Notes: generated from the sequence alone by a model not told the origin. DNA of 33,841 bases from an uncultured Ectothiorhodospiraceae bacterium (GCA_947259415.1 CAMYMI010000001.1:1-33841); one strand, 5' to 3'. Positions 6,873 through 15,050 are shown, numbered from the stretch's first letter. Numbers and translations: made by a program.

Positions 6873-7808
6873 ATGCATCGACTATGGGCTATCACATCCT
6901 ACTTCAACCCGGCCGGCTTCAGTAGTCGGTTGGCAAACTATCGTGTATTTCGTGAGCGGCTTGGTGTGCCGCTCCTTGTGGTGGAGATGTCGTTTGATGG
7001 CAGTTTCACATTGACAACGGACGATTGTGACATTCTCCTGCAGTTGCATGGTGGGGATGTGATGTGGCAAAAGGAGCGTCTGCTAAACATTGCATTAAGT
7101 CACCTGCCCGACGAATGCGACAAGGTCGCGTGGATCGACTGCGATGTGGTGTTCGAAGCCGATAATTGGGCGAAGTTGATCGCCGATGCGCTGGATCGAT
7201 TTGCACTGGTGCACCTGTATGGACATCGCGTCAACCTGCCGCGTGACCTGATGCCGGAGGACACGCTGGCCGACACAGCAGTAGAGACACCCTCTGCAAT
7301 CTACAAGCTGACGCGTGGCGATGCGACCGATGATGATTTTCGCCGTGCAGGGGCACCGGTTCAGGTAAATTCGACTGTCGGCTTGGCGTGGGCCTCGCCC
7401 CGTGAAGTTCTAGAGCGTCATAACTTATACGATGCCTGTATCCTTGGCGGAGGTGACCGCGCGATTGTCGGGGCTGCATTGGGCCGGTTTGACTACAGCA
7501 TCGACGCGTTGAAGATGACTGACCGACAAGTAGATCATTTTCTGGCATGGGCCCGACCTTACTATGAAACTGTGCAAAATCGCGTCGGCTATATCCAGGG
7601 GCGCTGTTTCCATCTCTGGCACGGGGATCTGCGCGACAGGCGATACGATCAGCGTCTTGATGCGCTGAGCCAGTATGCATTTGATCCGTACTCGGACATT
7701 ACTATGGACAACAATACCCTGTGGCGGTGGTCGTCTGATAAGCCCGAGTTGCATCAATACGTGCGCTCTTATTTTGACAGCCGAAACGAAGATGGCCGAA
7801 TGTGTTAG
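6873..7808 (+). CDS. GT-A-like nucleotide-sugar transferase, paralogue 2
   Basis: This 311-aa protein is colinear with the one at 2423-3370: RLWAITSYFNP (3-13), WQKERLLN (65-72), WIDCD with D89 and D91 (DxD-like), YDACILGGGD (186-195), FHLWHGDLRDRRY (246-258), FDPYSDI (270-276) and a terminal YFDSRNEDG. It has an insert at about 125-165 that differs from paralogue 1, a likely place for specificity. No signal peptide or membrane segment is seen. It is the last gene of the dehydrogenase-A-PCP operon. Its 3' end directly abuts the EAL remnant, so the island boundary is probably here. A cytoplasmic glycosyltransferase is the best guess; a family search would be needed to name it. Confidence 0.68.
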   Translation: MHRLWAITSYFNPAGFSSRLANYRVFRERLGVPLLVVEMSFDGSFTLTTDDCDILLQLHGGDVMWQKERLLNIALSHLPDECDKVAWIDCDVVFEADNWAKLIADALDRFALVHLYGHRVNLPRDLMPEDTLADTAVETPSAIYKLTRGDATDDDFRRAGAPVQVNSTVGLAWASPREVLERHNLYDACILGGGDRAIVGAALGRFDYSIDALKMTDRQVDHFLAWARPYYETVQNRVGYIQGRCFHLWHGDLRDRRYDQRLDALSQYAFDPYSDITMDNNTLWRWSSDKPELHQYVRSYFDSRNEDGRMC

Positions 7809-8121
7809 ATCAACAAAAGGGCGTTTATGCTTCCTATACGCTCAAGCGCTTCCCGGTGGATAAGCTCAAGCTCGACCGCACCTTTATTACCGGCCTGCCC
7901 TACGATAAAGACGACGTGGCTATCTCTCACTCGATTATCGACGTCGCTCATAACCTGGGCCTGACCACCATCGCCCAAGGCGTAGAAACCAAAGCCAGCA
8001 ACGCTACCTTGAATCGTTCGGCTGCCCTCAGATGCAAGGCTACCTGTTTGCCCGCCCGTTACCGGAAGGTGGAATCGAGACTTTACTGCCACTGGCCAAC
8101 ATCAGCGAAGAAACGGCCTGA
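7809..8121 (+). pseudogene. Truncated and frameshifted EAL domain (c-di-GMP phosphodiesterase remnant)
   Basis: The fragment reads LKRFPVDKLKLDRTFI, then IAQGVETKA, the final third of an EAL domain (the KLD and EGVET regions). At about 8000-8010 the frame breaks. One base over, it continues as YLESFGCPQMQGYLFARPL and then LPEGGIETLLPL, ending at TGA 8119-8121, which is the normal EAL C-terminus. One base appears to be missing near the junction. The catalytic first two thirds (EAL motif and metal ligands) are absent, so it is non-functional. It begins exactly where the GT paralogue ends. A likely history is that the left part was lost when the island arrived. Confidence 0.85.
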
Positions 8122-8123
8122 CG

Positions 8124-8164
8124 ACAAGCCTGACAGCGCCTTACAATGGTGCTGTCAGGCTTGT
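8124..8164 (+). terminator. Long inverted repeat after the EAL remnant, probable terminator
   Basis: Perfect 14-bp arms (ACAAGCCTGACAGC and its complement) flank a 13-nt loop and lie 2 nt after the EAL stop. The T-tract is poor (TTGTGATCATT). It probably terminated the original EAL gene. Confidence 0.55.
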
Positions 8165-8242
8165 GATCATTACGAGGGCTATCCATTGTTGATCCGTTAA
8201 TCCACAATAGCCGCCAGACTGTTTCTCAGGACACTCTTTCCC

Positions 8243-9178
8243 ATGCTTACTGCCACCCTGCACGGTGCCGGTCGTTTTGCACAACACCTGCTACACGCCT
8301 GGCTGAATGAGCCAGACCATTATCGCCTGCAACATCTCTGTGATGAAAAGCTCAGTCTGGACACTCTGGCCGACCTGCTTAGCAATCACGACAAGCTCGA
8401 CTTCAGCGCCGCCTGTCCGTCCATTGAAGCGGACTACCTGGCATTGACCGACAGCCACGGCCAGCGCCATCGGCTGCGCTGGAGTAACTCACTGGACTGC
8501 GCAGGTGACAGCCAGCTCTGGCTGGAGTGCTCCGGCCGTCACAGTCGTGCCACCAATGCCCGTCATTTCCACACCGGCCGCACCCGTCATGTACTGGTAT
8601 CAGCGAGCTGTCCCGGCGCTGACCAGATCCTGATTATGGGTTTCAATCACAGCGACTATCGAACCGATGCAGCGGTGATTTCCTATGGTTCCTGCACCGT
8701 GAATGCGTTCATACCACTGGCACAGCATCTGTATCTGCAGCGCAACTGGCATCAGGCACAGGTAGAGGTGATTCATAACAGCCCGACCCATGCCAACCTG
8801 CACCAGCCCCGTCGTCAGCACTGCACCTTGCAGGATATGGCACCGCAGCTGCTGCCCTGGCTGGCCCCCGAGCAGCTGCATGTCAGTTACACCCTGATTC
8901 CCTGGCAGGGGCCGTCCCTGATCAACATGCGTTTCGAGCTGGCCCGGCCGGTCTATGCGCATGAACTGACCGACCTGCTGGCCCCATTGCAATCGCTGTA
9001 CCACTTTGCTCCGCAAGACACCGGCCTGAATCCGGTTATCAACAGCCGCTACAACGCCGAATTTCCGCTATCAGAGATCGAGCTAAGCGGCCACTGGCTG
9101 ACCCTGAAGGGCTACTTTGATAACGAGAATTCAGCCTATCGTTACCACCAGCTGATACAGCATATCTGTCAGCAGTGA
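8243..9178 (+). CDS. Divergent glyceraldehyde-3-phosphate dehydrogenase-like protein
   Basis: This 311-aa protein keeps the GAPDH/E4PDH outline. A nucleotide-binding start GAGRFAQH (8-15) replaces the usual GFGRIGR. ECSG (95-98) is followed by the active-site SYGSCTVN with Cys151 (compare SNASCTTN), then His178 in VIHNSPTH at the place of the catalytic His. A C-terminal YFDNENSAYRY stands for the usual WYDNEWGYSNR. It is about 20 residues shorter than GAPDH, and the S-loop and phosphate-binding residues are poorly kept. It may have another substrate or a non-catalytic role. It is monocistronic, with AGGA about 12 nt upstream. Family is fairly sure; activity is uncertain. Confidence 0.7.
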   Translation: MLTATLHGAGRFAQHLLHAWLNEPDHYRLQHLCDEKLSLDTLADLLSNHDKLDFSAACPSIEADYLALTDSHGQRHRLRWSNSLDCAGDSQLWLECSGRHSRATNARHFHTGRTRHVLVSASCPGADQILIMGFNHSDYRTDAAVISYGSCTVNAFIPLAQHLYLQRNWHQAQVEVIHNSPTHANLHQPRRQHCTLQDMAPQLLPWLAPEQLHVSYTLIPWQGPSLINMRFELARPVYAHELTDLLAPLQSLYHFAPQDTGLNPVINSRYNAEFPLSEIELSGHWLTLKGYFDNENSAYRYHQLIQHICQQ

Positions 9179-9193
9179 GCCGCCCGAGTACGA

Positions 9194-9316
9194 GGAATTC
9201 AGGGGACAGTACACTTATTTTAACCAGCAGACCCTGTCATCCGAGCCCCCCTTTCGGCCAGGCCAAGCAAGCTTCAGCGTACGACCTGTAATTAAGTATA
9301 CTTTCCCTGGAATTCC
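9194..9316. mobile_element. 123-bp inverted-repeat element, copy 1 (RAYT/REP-like)
   Basis: Two imperfect inverted arms of about 26 bp bound this stretch: GGAATTCAGGGGACAGTACA... at 9194-9220 and, as reverse complement, GGAATTCCAGGGAAAGTATA... at 9291-9316. The same unit recurs at 30500-30569. Such GGGGACAGTATAC repeats are familiar from the flanks of IS200-like REP-associated transposases, but no transposase is present here, so it would be a non-autonomous copy or a scar. Confidence 0.5.
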
Positions 9317-9442
9317 ATGAGACAGAAACAGGCGCAGGAACAATTGCGTTACCGTAACATAATGGTCTGGGATGGATTGATGGTCGTTCTACTGTTCGCA
9401 TTCTGGGGGCCTTTCTTCGCTTCAATGTTTGCGGGCAGCTAA
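9317..9442 (+). CDS. Possible 41-aa single-pass membrane protein
   Basis: ATG at 9317 opens a 41-codon frame with a charged start (MRQKQAQEQLRYR) and one hydrophobic segment at about 19-38 (MVVLLFAFWGPFFASMFAG). It ends at TAA 9440-9442. The composition is that of a genuine small inner-membrane protein. Against it, the start lies directly on the end of an inverted repeat and the Shine-Dalgarno is weak (GGAA, 4 nt away). It could be a real small protein or chance. Confidence 0.35.
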   Translation: MRQKQAQEQLRYRNIMVWDGLMVVLLFAFWGPFFASMFAGS

Positions 9443-9758
9443 TTCGCCTCTACTCAGTTGCGCGTGACGGCAGCTAAATGTCTTTTTCTGGCCGATCTCA
9501 GAAGTCCTGTTGGATAATTCCTGACTATTTAACTCAGATGATCACTACCAACCCAAATTCGACATTCACGGCTGACATCCGATAGCCGTAATTCCTCACT
9601 CTGTGACATTATGCCGCACCTATTATAATGTATTACTTATATAGGTATGGTATAATATTAATGGAAGCTAAATTATTGAGTGATTGTCAGAAACCAGATG
9701 GAGACTGAACAAGATCAATCATGAAAGTGAGATTCCTTAACGGAGATGGAGCAGCGTC
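9443..9758 (+). promoter_or_regulatory. AT-rich intergenic stretch with promoter-like elements
   Basis: No gene is seen in these 316 bp. Two TATAAT hexamers (9624-9629 and 9651-9656) are the likely -10 elements of the small membrane protein gene at 9759. A GTGACA at 9603-9608 is a weak -35 with short (15-bp) spacing for the first one. Confidence 0.4.
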
Positions 9759-9995
9759 ATGGTTAATAAGAGCAATTGTTGTTGTCGATTAAGGGCAAAT
9801 CTTTTGTTATTTGTATTAGTGCTGCTGGGCGTTGTTAGTGCGGCTGCAGATGCCAATTGGACGCAAAGGTTTTTGTCCCCCGAATCCTTCATGATGTTCG
9901 TTTTTCCATTGGCATCCTTGCTGTTGTTTATAGGTGTTATCGTCTTATCCGAGCTGAAAGATTCTTGCGATTTGATGTCGGGAAAGGGCTCGTAG
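9759..9995 (+). CDS. Small membrane protein of unknown function (78 aa)
   Basis: The protein has two hydrophobic stretches, at about 13-30 and 43-64, with a predicted periplasmic link between them, so it is likely a two-pass inner-membrane protein. The first could also be a cleavable signal (VVSAAADA). TGGAG lies 7 nt before the ATG, supporting the start. Three consecutive cysteines occur at positions 7-9. I do not recognise a family. The frame stops at 9995, yet the adjacent frame stays open to 10087, one base before the terminator. The annotated C-terminus may therefore reflect a frameshift. Confidence 0.6.
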   Translation: MVNKSNCCCRLRANLLLFVLVLLGVVSAAADANWTQRFLSPESFMMFVFPLASLLLFIGVIVLSELKDSCDLMSGKGS

Positions 9996-10087
9996 AGTTG
10001 ATATCAAGTAGTCCCTGGGATTTAGACTCGACTGAACAGACTGCATTCCAGATAACAAAAACAGACCCTATAGATATTTTTAACTAG

Positions 10088-10113
10088 AACGGCTCCGGAA
10101 GGAGCCGTTTTAT
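10088..10113 (+). terminator. Rho-independent terminator
   Basis: AACGGCTCC, loop GGAA, GGAGCCGTT, followed by TTATTAT. It lies 92 bp after the 78-aa gene and directly after the stop (10085-10087) of the overlapping alternative frame. Confidence 0.85.
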
Positions 10114-10244
10114 TATGATGAAGAATATCCTATGTGGCAGAAAGTAGACGTTTAAGCATTCAGGAATACGTCAGACTTTGGATCATTTTTTTAGTATCCG
10201 TTAGGACAAGGACATGCATAAGCTATCTTCGGGTGGCCTGTGCC

Positions 10245-11039
10245 TTATTGATGTTTCTCCATCCACTCTCGGGCAAGTTTCTGAGCCTCTGAAATCTGAA
10301 CGGTGTTCATCTTATTAGCAACAATATCTCTATAGGTGGTTCCTTCTGATAAACCGTTTTCACTGGCGATTTTGAACCACATATATGCTTGCACATAGTT
10401 TAGCGGAACACCTCCGCCATTGCCGTACATAACGCCTAAATTAAATTGCGCACCGGTATCACCCTGTTCAGCCGCCTTGCTGTACCACTTCATCGCTTCC
10501 TTGGGATCAGGTGCAACACCATGGCCATCATCATACATATTGCCCAGGTTAAATTGCGCTTTGACATGACCCTTTATGGCGGCCTTGCGATACCATTTCA
10601 CTGCTTCCTTGTAATCCCGCGGGACACCATAACCTGCGTGGTACATTATGCCCAGGTCGAATTGTGCAGAAGCCATGCCCTGCTCAGCGGCCTTCCGGAA
10701 CCACTTTATCGCTTCCTTGTAGTCTTGCGGTACATCCTGGCCCTTGGCGTTAATAAGGCCTAACCTGTATTGAGCATCGGCATCATCCTGTTCAGCCGCC
10801 TTGCGGTACCACTTCACTGCTTCCTTGGAGTTCCGCGATACACCGTGGCCTTTTTCGTACATTAGGCCAAGGTTGAACTGCACATTGGCATGACCCTGTT
10901 CGGCAAGCGGTCGCCATTCCCGGAGCGCGGTCTTATAGTCCCCTTTTTGGGCTGCCACATACCCCTCATCAAACCCGCTCCACGCCAGCCCATGGGCTGC
11001 CAGCAGAAGCAACAAAACGGGCATTCTGATTATTTTCAT
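10245..11039 (-). CDS. Secreted Sel1-repeat protein
   Basis: This 264-aa protein has a Sec signal peptide (MKIIRMPVLLLLLAAHGLAWS) followed by five near-perfect Sel1-like repeats of 36 residues, each of the form AQFxLGxMYxxGxGVxxxxKEAxKWYRKAAEQG. A shorter C-terminal helical tail follows. Sel1 repeats form TPR-like helical solenoids that bind other proteins, and exported forms often serve in envelope assembly or host contact. The DNA is accordingly repetitive at a 108-bp period. It is a single gene; no operon partners are seen. A specific partner or process cannot be read from the sequence. Confidence 0.9.
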   Translation of the reverse strand: MKIIRMPVLLLLLAAHGLAWSGFDEGYVAAQKGDYKTALREWRPLAEQGHANVQFNLGLMYEKGHGVSRNSKEAVKWYRKAAEQDDADAQYRLGLINAKGQDVPQDYKEAIKWFRKAAEQGMASAQFDLGIMYHAGYGVPRDYKEAVKWYRKAAIKGHVKAQFNLGNMYDDGHGVAPDPKEAMKWYSKAAEQGDTGAQFNLGVMYGNGGGVPLNYVQAYMWFKIASENGLSEGTTYRDIVANKMNTVQISEAQKLAREWMEKHQ

Positions 11040-11269
11040 AATTCCCCCTGGTAGATGGGATCAATTATATCGCAGGTATGGATTGCCTTACCCTTGATTC
11101 AACAGTCCGTTTCAGGAGATTCAGGCCGTTGGAAAAAAGTCTATTCCTGAACACTAAGTGTACCGATCCAACTAACGAAAGCTTAATCCGGGGATGTGGT
11201 TGTCGCTCTACAGCGCTGCGCACTGTGCTTTAGCTGCAAGGATAATGGGGAATGTCCTCCATTTGACAT

Positions 11270-12628
11270 TCAGGCGCCTGCGACCGTCATCTGTTCGATC
11301 AGCACCGAGCCGCTCCGTACATTGCCACGCAGGTCCATATCATTGCCGATCTCGGCAATCCCCATGAACATGTCTCTGAGATTTCCAGCCACAGTGATCT
11401 CGTCCACGGGGTACCGAATCTCGCCGTTTTCCACCCAGAAGCCGGCCACACCGCGCGAGTAGTCACCGGTCAGGATGTTCACCCCGAAGCCGATTACCTC
11501 GGTCACCAGCAGACCGGTATCCATTGCGCGCAGCAGACCCGGCAGGTCCTTGTCACCCGGGTCAACGATCAGGTTGCGTACACCGCCGGCATTGGCGGTG
11601 GTCTCCATCCCCAGCCGGCACGCGGAATAACTGTCCAGTACATAGCCCTGCAGCACACCATCCAGTACCAGATCGCGCGCCAGGGTGGCGACCCCCTCGC
11701 TGTCGTAAGGGGCACTGCCCAATGCCTTTTTCAGCAGGGGCTGTTCATGGATATGCATGAAATCCGGAAATACCTGTTTACCGAGGTGGTCTACCAGGAA
11801 GGAAGACTTGCGGTAGAGACTGCTGCCCTTGACAGCACTGATAAAGCTGCCAAACAGACCGCGTGCGACGTCGGCGGCAAAGATGACCGGAGCCTGACGC
11901 GTGTTCAAGCGCCGGGTTCCCAGGCGCCTTACAGTTCGCTCCCCGGCCATGCGACCGACCTCGATGGGAGTTTCCAGATCGTGGTAATCGCGTGCGGTCG
12001 CATACCAGTGATCGCGCTGCATCTCATCGCCCTGCCTGCCCACTACGGAACAACTCAGGGTGTGACGACTGGTACGGTAGCCGCCCAGGAAGCCATGGCT
12101 GTTGGCCGACACCCGCATGCCGGCATAGCTGGAAAGCGTCCCTCCCTCGGAATTCACGATACGCGCATCCACGGCGCGCGCCGTGGCCTCGCAGTCACGC
12201 GCCAGCTCGATGGCCTGGTCGACGCCGAGTTGCCAGGGGTGATACAGGTCCAGGTCAGGGATGACGGTTGCCATTCGAGCTTCATCCGCCAGGCCGGCAC
12301 AGGGGTCCACGCTGGTATAACGGGCGATGTCGCAGGCCGCCTGCACAGTGGCGCGGATGCTGGCAGGCTCGAAATCCGCGGTGCTTGCCGAACCCTTGCG
12401 ATGATCGAAATAGACTGTCAGACCCAGCCCCCGATCACGGTTGTACTCCAGGGTCTCCGGCTCGCCCAGACGGACGGTCACGGAAAGGCCAGTATCAATG
12501 CTGACGCCGGCCTCCACGCCATCGGCGCCCAGCTGTTGCGCCTGCGCAATGATATCGTGCACCATCTCCTCCAGCTGCGATTGCTGCGGAAATTCCGGTT
12601 CGTTTGCTGCATTCTGGATATCAGGCAT
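11270..12628 (-). CDS. pmbA: PmbA/TldE, metalloprotease subunit
   Basis: This 452-aa protein matches the TldE/PmbA half of the TldD-TldE heterodimeric protease, which clips leader peptides such as that of microcin B17 and degrades the CcdA antitoxin in E. coli. PmbA has no zinc site of its own and none is seen here; the HExxxH partner is encoded at 13584-15029. Conserved regions include EYNRDRGLGLTVY, the GSSLYRKSSFL turn and the C-terminal GVAGFWVENGEI with IAEIGND. I start at 12628 (MPDIQN) because AGGGA lies about 8 nt upstream. A longer frame reaching 12688 would enter the divergent promoter of darP. The two protease genes are separated here by darP on the opposite strand. Confidence 0.93.
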   Translation of the reverse strand: MPDIQNAANEPEFPQQSQLEEMVHDIIAQAQQLGADGVEAGVSIDTGLSVTVRLGEPETLEYNRDRGLGLTVYFDHRKGSASTADFEPASIRATVQAACDIARYTSVDPCAGLADEARMATVIPDLDLYHPWQLGVDQAIELARDCEATARAVDARIVNSEGGTLSSYAGMRVSANSHGFLGGYRTSRHTLSCSVVGRQGDEMQRDHWYATARDYHDLETPIEVGRMAGERTVRRLGTRRLNTRQAPVIFAADVARGLFGSFISAVKGSSLYRKSSFLVDHLGKQVFPDFMHIHEQPLLKKALGSAPYDSEGVATLARDLVLDGVLQGYVLDSYSACRLGMETTANAGGVRNLIVDPGDKDLPGLLRAMDTGLLVTEVIGFGVNILTGDYSRGVAGFWVENGEIRYPVDEITVAGNLRDMFMGIAEIGNDMDLRGNVRSGSVLIEQMTVAGA

Positions 12629-12719
12629 GATTATTCCCTGCGAAATGGCGAGGATTCTACCGGTCGCACCCTGACCAGACAAATCCAACCGAAACCGTTA
12701 TCCTTCATCATGATTCAAC

Positions 12720-13241
12720 ATGCCATGGCACCCCATGCACGATACCGATTTCGAGAAAGATGCAGTCATCAGCAAATCCCAGCGCAAACGCGACATGATC
12801 GCGCTGCAGCGACTTGGCGAGGAGCTCCTCGATTTCGATGCTGCTGCCCTGAACCAGCTGGAGCTGCCGGAAGGTCTGCTGGACGCCATCAAGACAGCGA
12901 AAAAGATTCATGCACACGGGGCGCGCAAGCGCCAGCTGCAGTACATCGGAAAACTGATGCGCACTATCGATACCGATCCTGTCCGTGCAGCGGTCGAGGC
13001 CCGGCGTCACCAGCAAGCCACCAACACCCGGGAGTTTCAGCTGCTCGAGGAGCTACGCGAGGCACTCATCAGTGAGGGGGATGCCGCCCTGGCAACACTG
13101 CTTGAGCATTTCCCGACCGCCGACCGCCAGCATATTCGCAAGCTGGCGCGCCAGGCGCGCAAGGAACGGGAGTTGAACCAGCCCTCCAGGGCGGCACGCC
13201 GCCTGTTCCGCGAGCTGCGGGAACTGCAGGGAAACTCCTGA
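12720..13241 (+). CDS. darP: DarP (YjgA), ribosomal large-subunit maturation factor
   Basis: This 173-aa protein is of the DUF615/YjgA family, which binds late 50S assembly intermediates. It has the typical start region KSQRKRDMIALQRLGEEL, a central RRKRQLQYIGKLMR-like segment (here ARKRQLQYIGKLMR) and a basic helical C-terminus (LARQARKERE, RRLFRELREL). Length matches the E. coli protein (183 aa). Divergent transcription from pmbA is the usual arrangement in gammaproteobacteria. The true start could also be the ATG at 12735 (MHDTDFE); neither has a strong Shine-Dalgarno. Confidence 0.93.
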   Translation: MPWHPMHDTDFEKDAVISKSQRKRDMIALQRLGEELLDFDAAALNQLELPEGLLDAIKTAKKIHAHGARKRQLQYIGKLMRTIDTDPVRAAVEARRHQQATNTREFQLLEELREALISEGDAALATLLEHFPTADRQHIRKLARQARKERELNQPSRAARRLFRELRELQGNS

Positions 13242-13336
13242 TCAGCCAGCCCGGTTCCCTGCAAACCGTTTACGGATAAAAACCGGCCACATCGAAAACA
13301 GGCATATGCACCGTTAGCGGCAAGCACACCTTGTCG

Positions 13337-13566
13337 CTATCTGAGTAGTTCGCGGATGACCTGCTCGACTTCGGGATGATTGAAAACCCTCAGGCTGAGC
13401 CCCGACTCCTCTACAGGCCACGACAGCAGACCGCTGCCGGCATCACGGTGTTGTTGCACCTCGCCGCACCACCCGTAATCCACATCCACATGTCCAGAAA
13501 GAGAACCAACTATGCCAGTCCCGGGATTCTGCGATCACCGTGGGCAGCGCGCAGGAGATTGTACAT
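13337..13566 (-). pseudogene. Possible degraded or frameshifted small gene downstream of tldD
   Basis: On the minus strand, an ATG at 13566 (17 nt after the tldD stop) reads MYNLLRAAHGDRRIPG and meets TAG at 13510-13512. Shifting by one base near there gives a protein-like continuation that ends at 13337: GIVGSLSGHVDVDYGWCGEV, then LSWPVEESGLSLRVFNHPEV and QVIRELLR. The amphipathic C-terminus looks genuine. This would be an approximately 75-aa protein with one frameshift. I do not recognise the family. It could also be coincidence. The remaining 13242-13336 holds nothing I can name. Confidence 0.3.
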
Positions 13567-13583
13567 GTCAGCAAACCCTTGTT

Positions 13584-15029
13584 TCAGGCACTGGTCCCGC
13601 CAACGGTGAGTTCATCGATCAACAGGGTCGGTTGCCCGACACCGACGGGGACGCTCTGCCCTTCCTTGCCGCAGGTGCCGACACCGGAATCCAGTTCGAG
13701 ATCATTGCCGACCATGGAGACCTGTTTCAGCACATCCGGCCCGTTGCCGATCAGGGTCGCCCCCTTGACCGGGCGGGTGACCTTGCCCTTTTCAATCAGG
13801 TAGGCCTCGCTGGCGGTGAAAACAAACTTACCCGAGGTGATGTCCACCTGGCCGCCGCCGAAATTGACCGCATACAGGCCTTTATCAACGGACTGGATGA
13901 TCTCATCGGGATTGTGTTCGCCGGCCAGCATGTAGGTATTGGTCATACGTGGCATCGGCAGGTGCGCGTAGGATTCACGCCGGCCATTGCCGGTCGGGGC
14001 CACCCCCATCAGACCGGCATTGAGACGGTCCTGCATATAGCCCTTGAGGATACCGTTCTCGATGAGCACCGTGCTTTGTGTCTTGATGCCCTCGTCATCG
14101 ACGTTCAGGGAGCCGCGCCGGCCCTGCATGGTCCCGTCATCCACCACCGTGCACAGGGGCGAGGCCACCTGCTCGCCGACGCGCCCGGCAAAGGCCGACG
14201 TACCCTTGCGGTTGAAGTCTCCCTCCAGCCCATGGCCGATTGCCTCGTGCAGCAGGACCCCGGGCCACCCCGGGCCCAGCACCACCGGCATGCTGCCCGC
14301 CGGGGCATCTACCGCTTCCAGGTTGACGAGGGCCTGGCGCACCGCCTCGCGCGCGTAACCCAGGGCACGCTCCTGTTCCAGGAAGAATGCATATTCCGTA
14401 CGCCCCCCACCCCCGGCGCTGCCCTGTTCGCGGCGGCCGTCCTGCTCGACGATCACGCTGACGTTGATACGGATCAGTGGACGCACATCGGCCGACAGAG
14501 TGCCGTCACTGACCGCCACCATCATGACCTCGTGCACACCCGCGAGACTGACTACAACCTCGCTGACACGCGGGTCCTGGCAACGTGCCTCGGCATCCAC
14601 GTCCCTGAGCAACCGGACCTTCGCATCGGCCGACATGCGCTCCAGCGGATCCAGTGCCGGGTAGAGGATGTTGGCGTCACCCCGGTGCCAGGCCTGCAGG
14701 CTGCTTTCTGTGCCGCGTTTTGCGATAGCGCGGGCCGCCTCCGACGCCTGCAACAGGGCCGGCATCATGATCTCGTCAGAATAGGCAAACCCGGTCTTGT
14801 CACCGCTGATGGCCCGGACGCCGGCACCCTGTTCGATACTGTGGGTACCTTCCTTGACGATGCCGTCCTCCAGCACCCAGGATTCGTAGCGCGTCGACTG
14901 GAAATAAAGATCTCCGCTGTCCACTGCATGCCCGAGCAACTGGCCAAACAGCCGGTCAAGATCATTTTCATCGATACCCGCGGGGACCAACAGGCGCTGG
15001 CGTGCGATATCAATATTGGACGTACTCAT
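13584..15029 (-). CDS. tldD: TldD, zinc metalloprotease catalytic subunit
   Basis: This 481-aa protein is the catalytic half of the TldD-TldE protease. The zinc-binding HExxxH is intact: H261-E262-A-I-G-H266, followed by [16 protein letters not shown]. The C-terminal segment [11 protein letters not shown] contains the conserved Cys-type turn of the family. Length equals the E. coli protein (481 aa). It cooperates with the PmbA encoded at 11270-12628, and the two should form a barrel-like heterodimer that feeds unfolded peptides to the active site. It lies 21 bp after the nitrilase gene, in the same direction as yhdP and rng. Confidence 0.97.
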   Translation of the reverse strand: MSTSNIDIARQRLLVPAGIDENDLDRLFGQLLGHAVDSGDLYFQSTRYESWVLEDGIVKEGTHSIEQGAGVRAISGDKTGFAYSDEIMMPALLQASEAARAIAKRGTESSLQAWHRGDANILYPALDPLERMSADAKVRLLRDVDAEARCQDPRVSEVVVSLAGVHEVMMVAVSDGTLSADVRPLIRINVSVIVEQDGRREQGSAGGGGRTEYAFFLEQERALGYAREAVRQALVNLEAVDAPAGSMPVVLGPGWPGVLLHEAIGHGLEGDFNRKGTSAFAGRVGEQVASPLCTVVDDGTMQGRRGSLNVDDEGIKTQSTVLIENGILKGYMQDRLNAGLMGVAPTGNGRRESYAHLPMPRMTNTYMLAGEHNPDEIIQSVDKGLYAVNFGGGQVDITSGKFVFTASEAYLIEKGKVTRPVKGATLIGNGPDVLKQVSMVGNDLELDSGVGTCGKEGQSVPVGVGQPTLLIDELTVGGTSA

Positions 15030-15050
15030 TATGCGATCACACTGACTGGC

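Noticed and set aside
10350-10930. DNA direct repeats at 108-bp spacing
   Set aside because: They encode Sel1 repeats and need no separate mobile or CRISPR explanation.
11747-13075. Plus-strand open frame of 442 codons opposite pmbA and across darP
   Set aside because: It overlaps two conserved genes and has no recognisable domain; a shadow of GC-rich coding.
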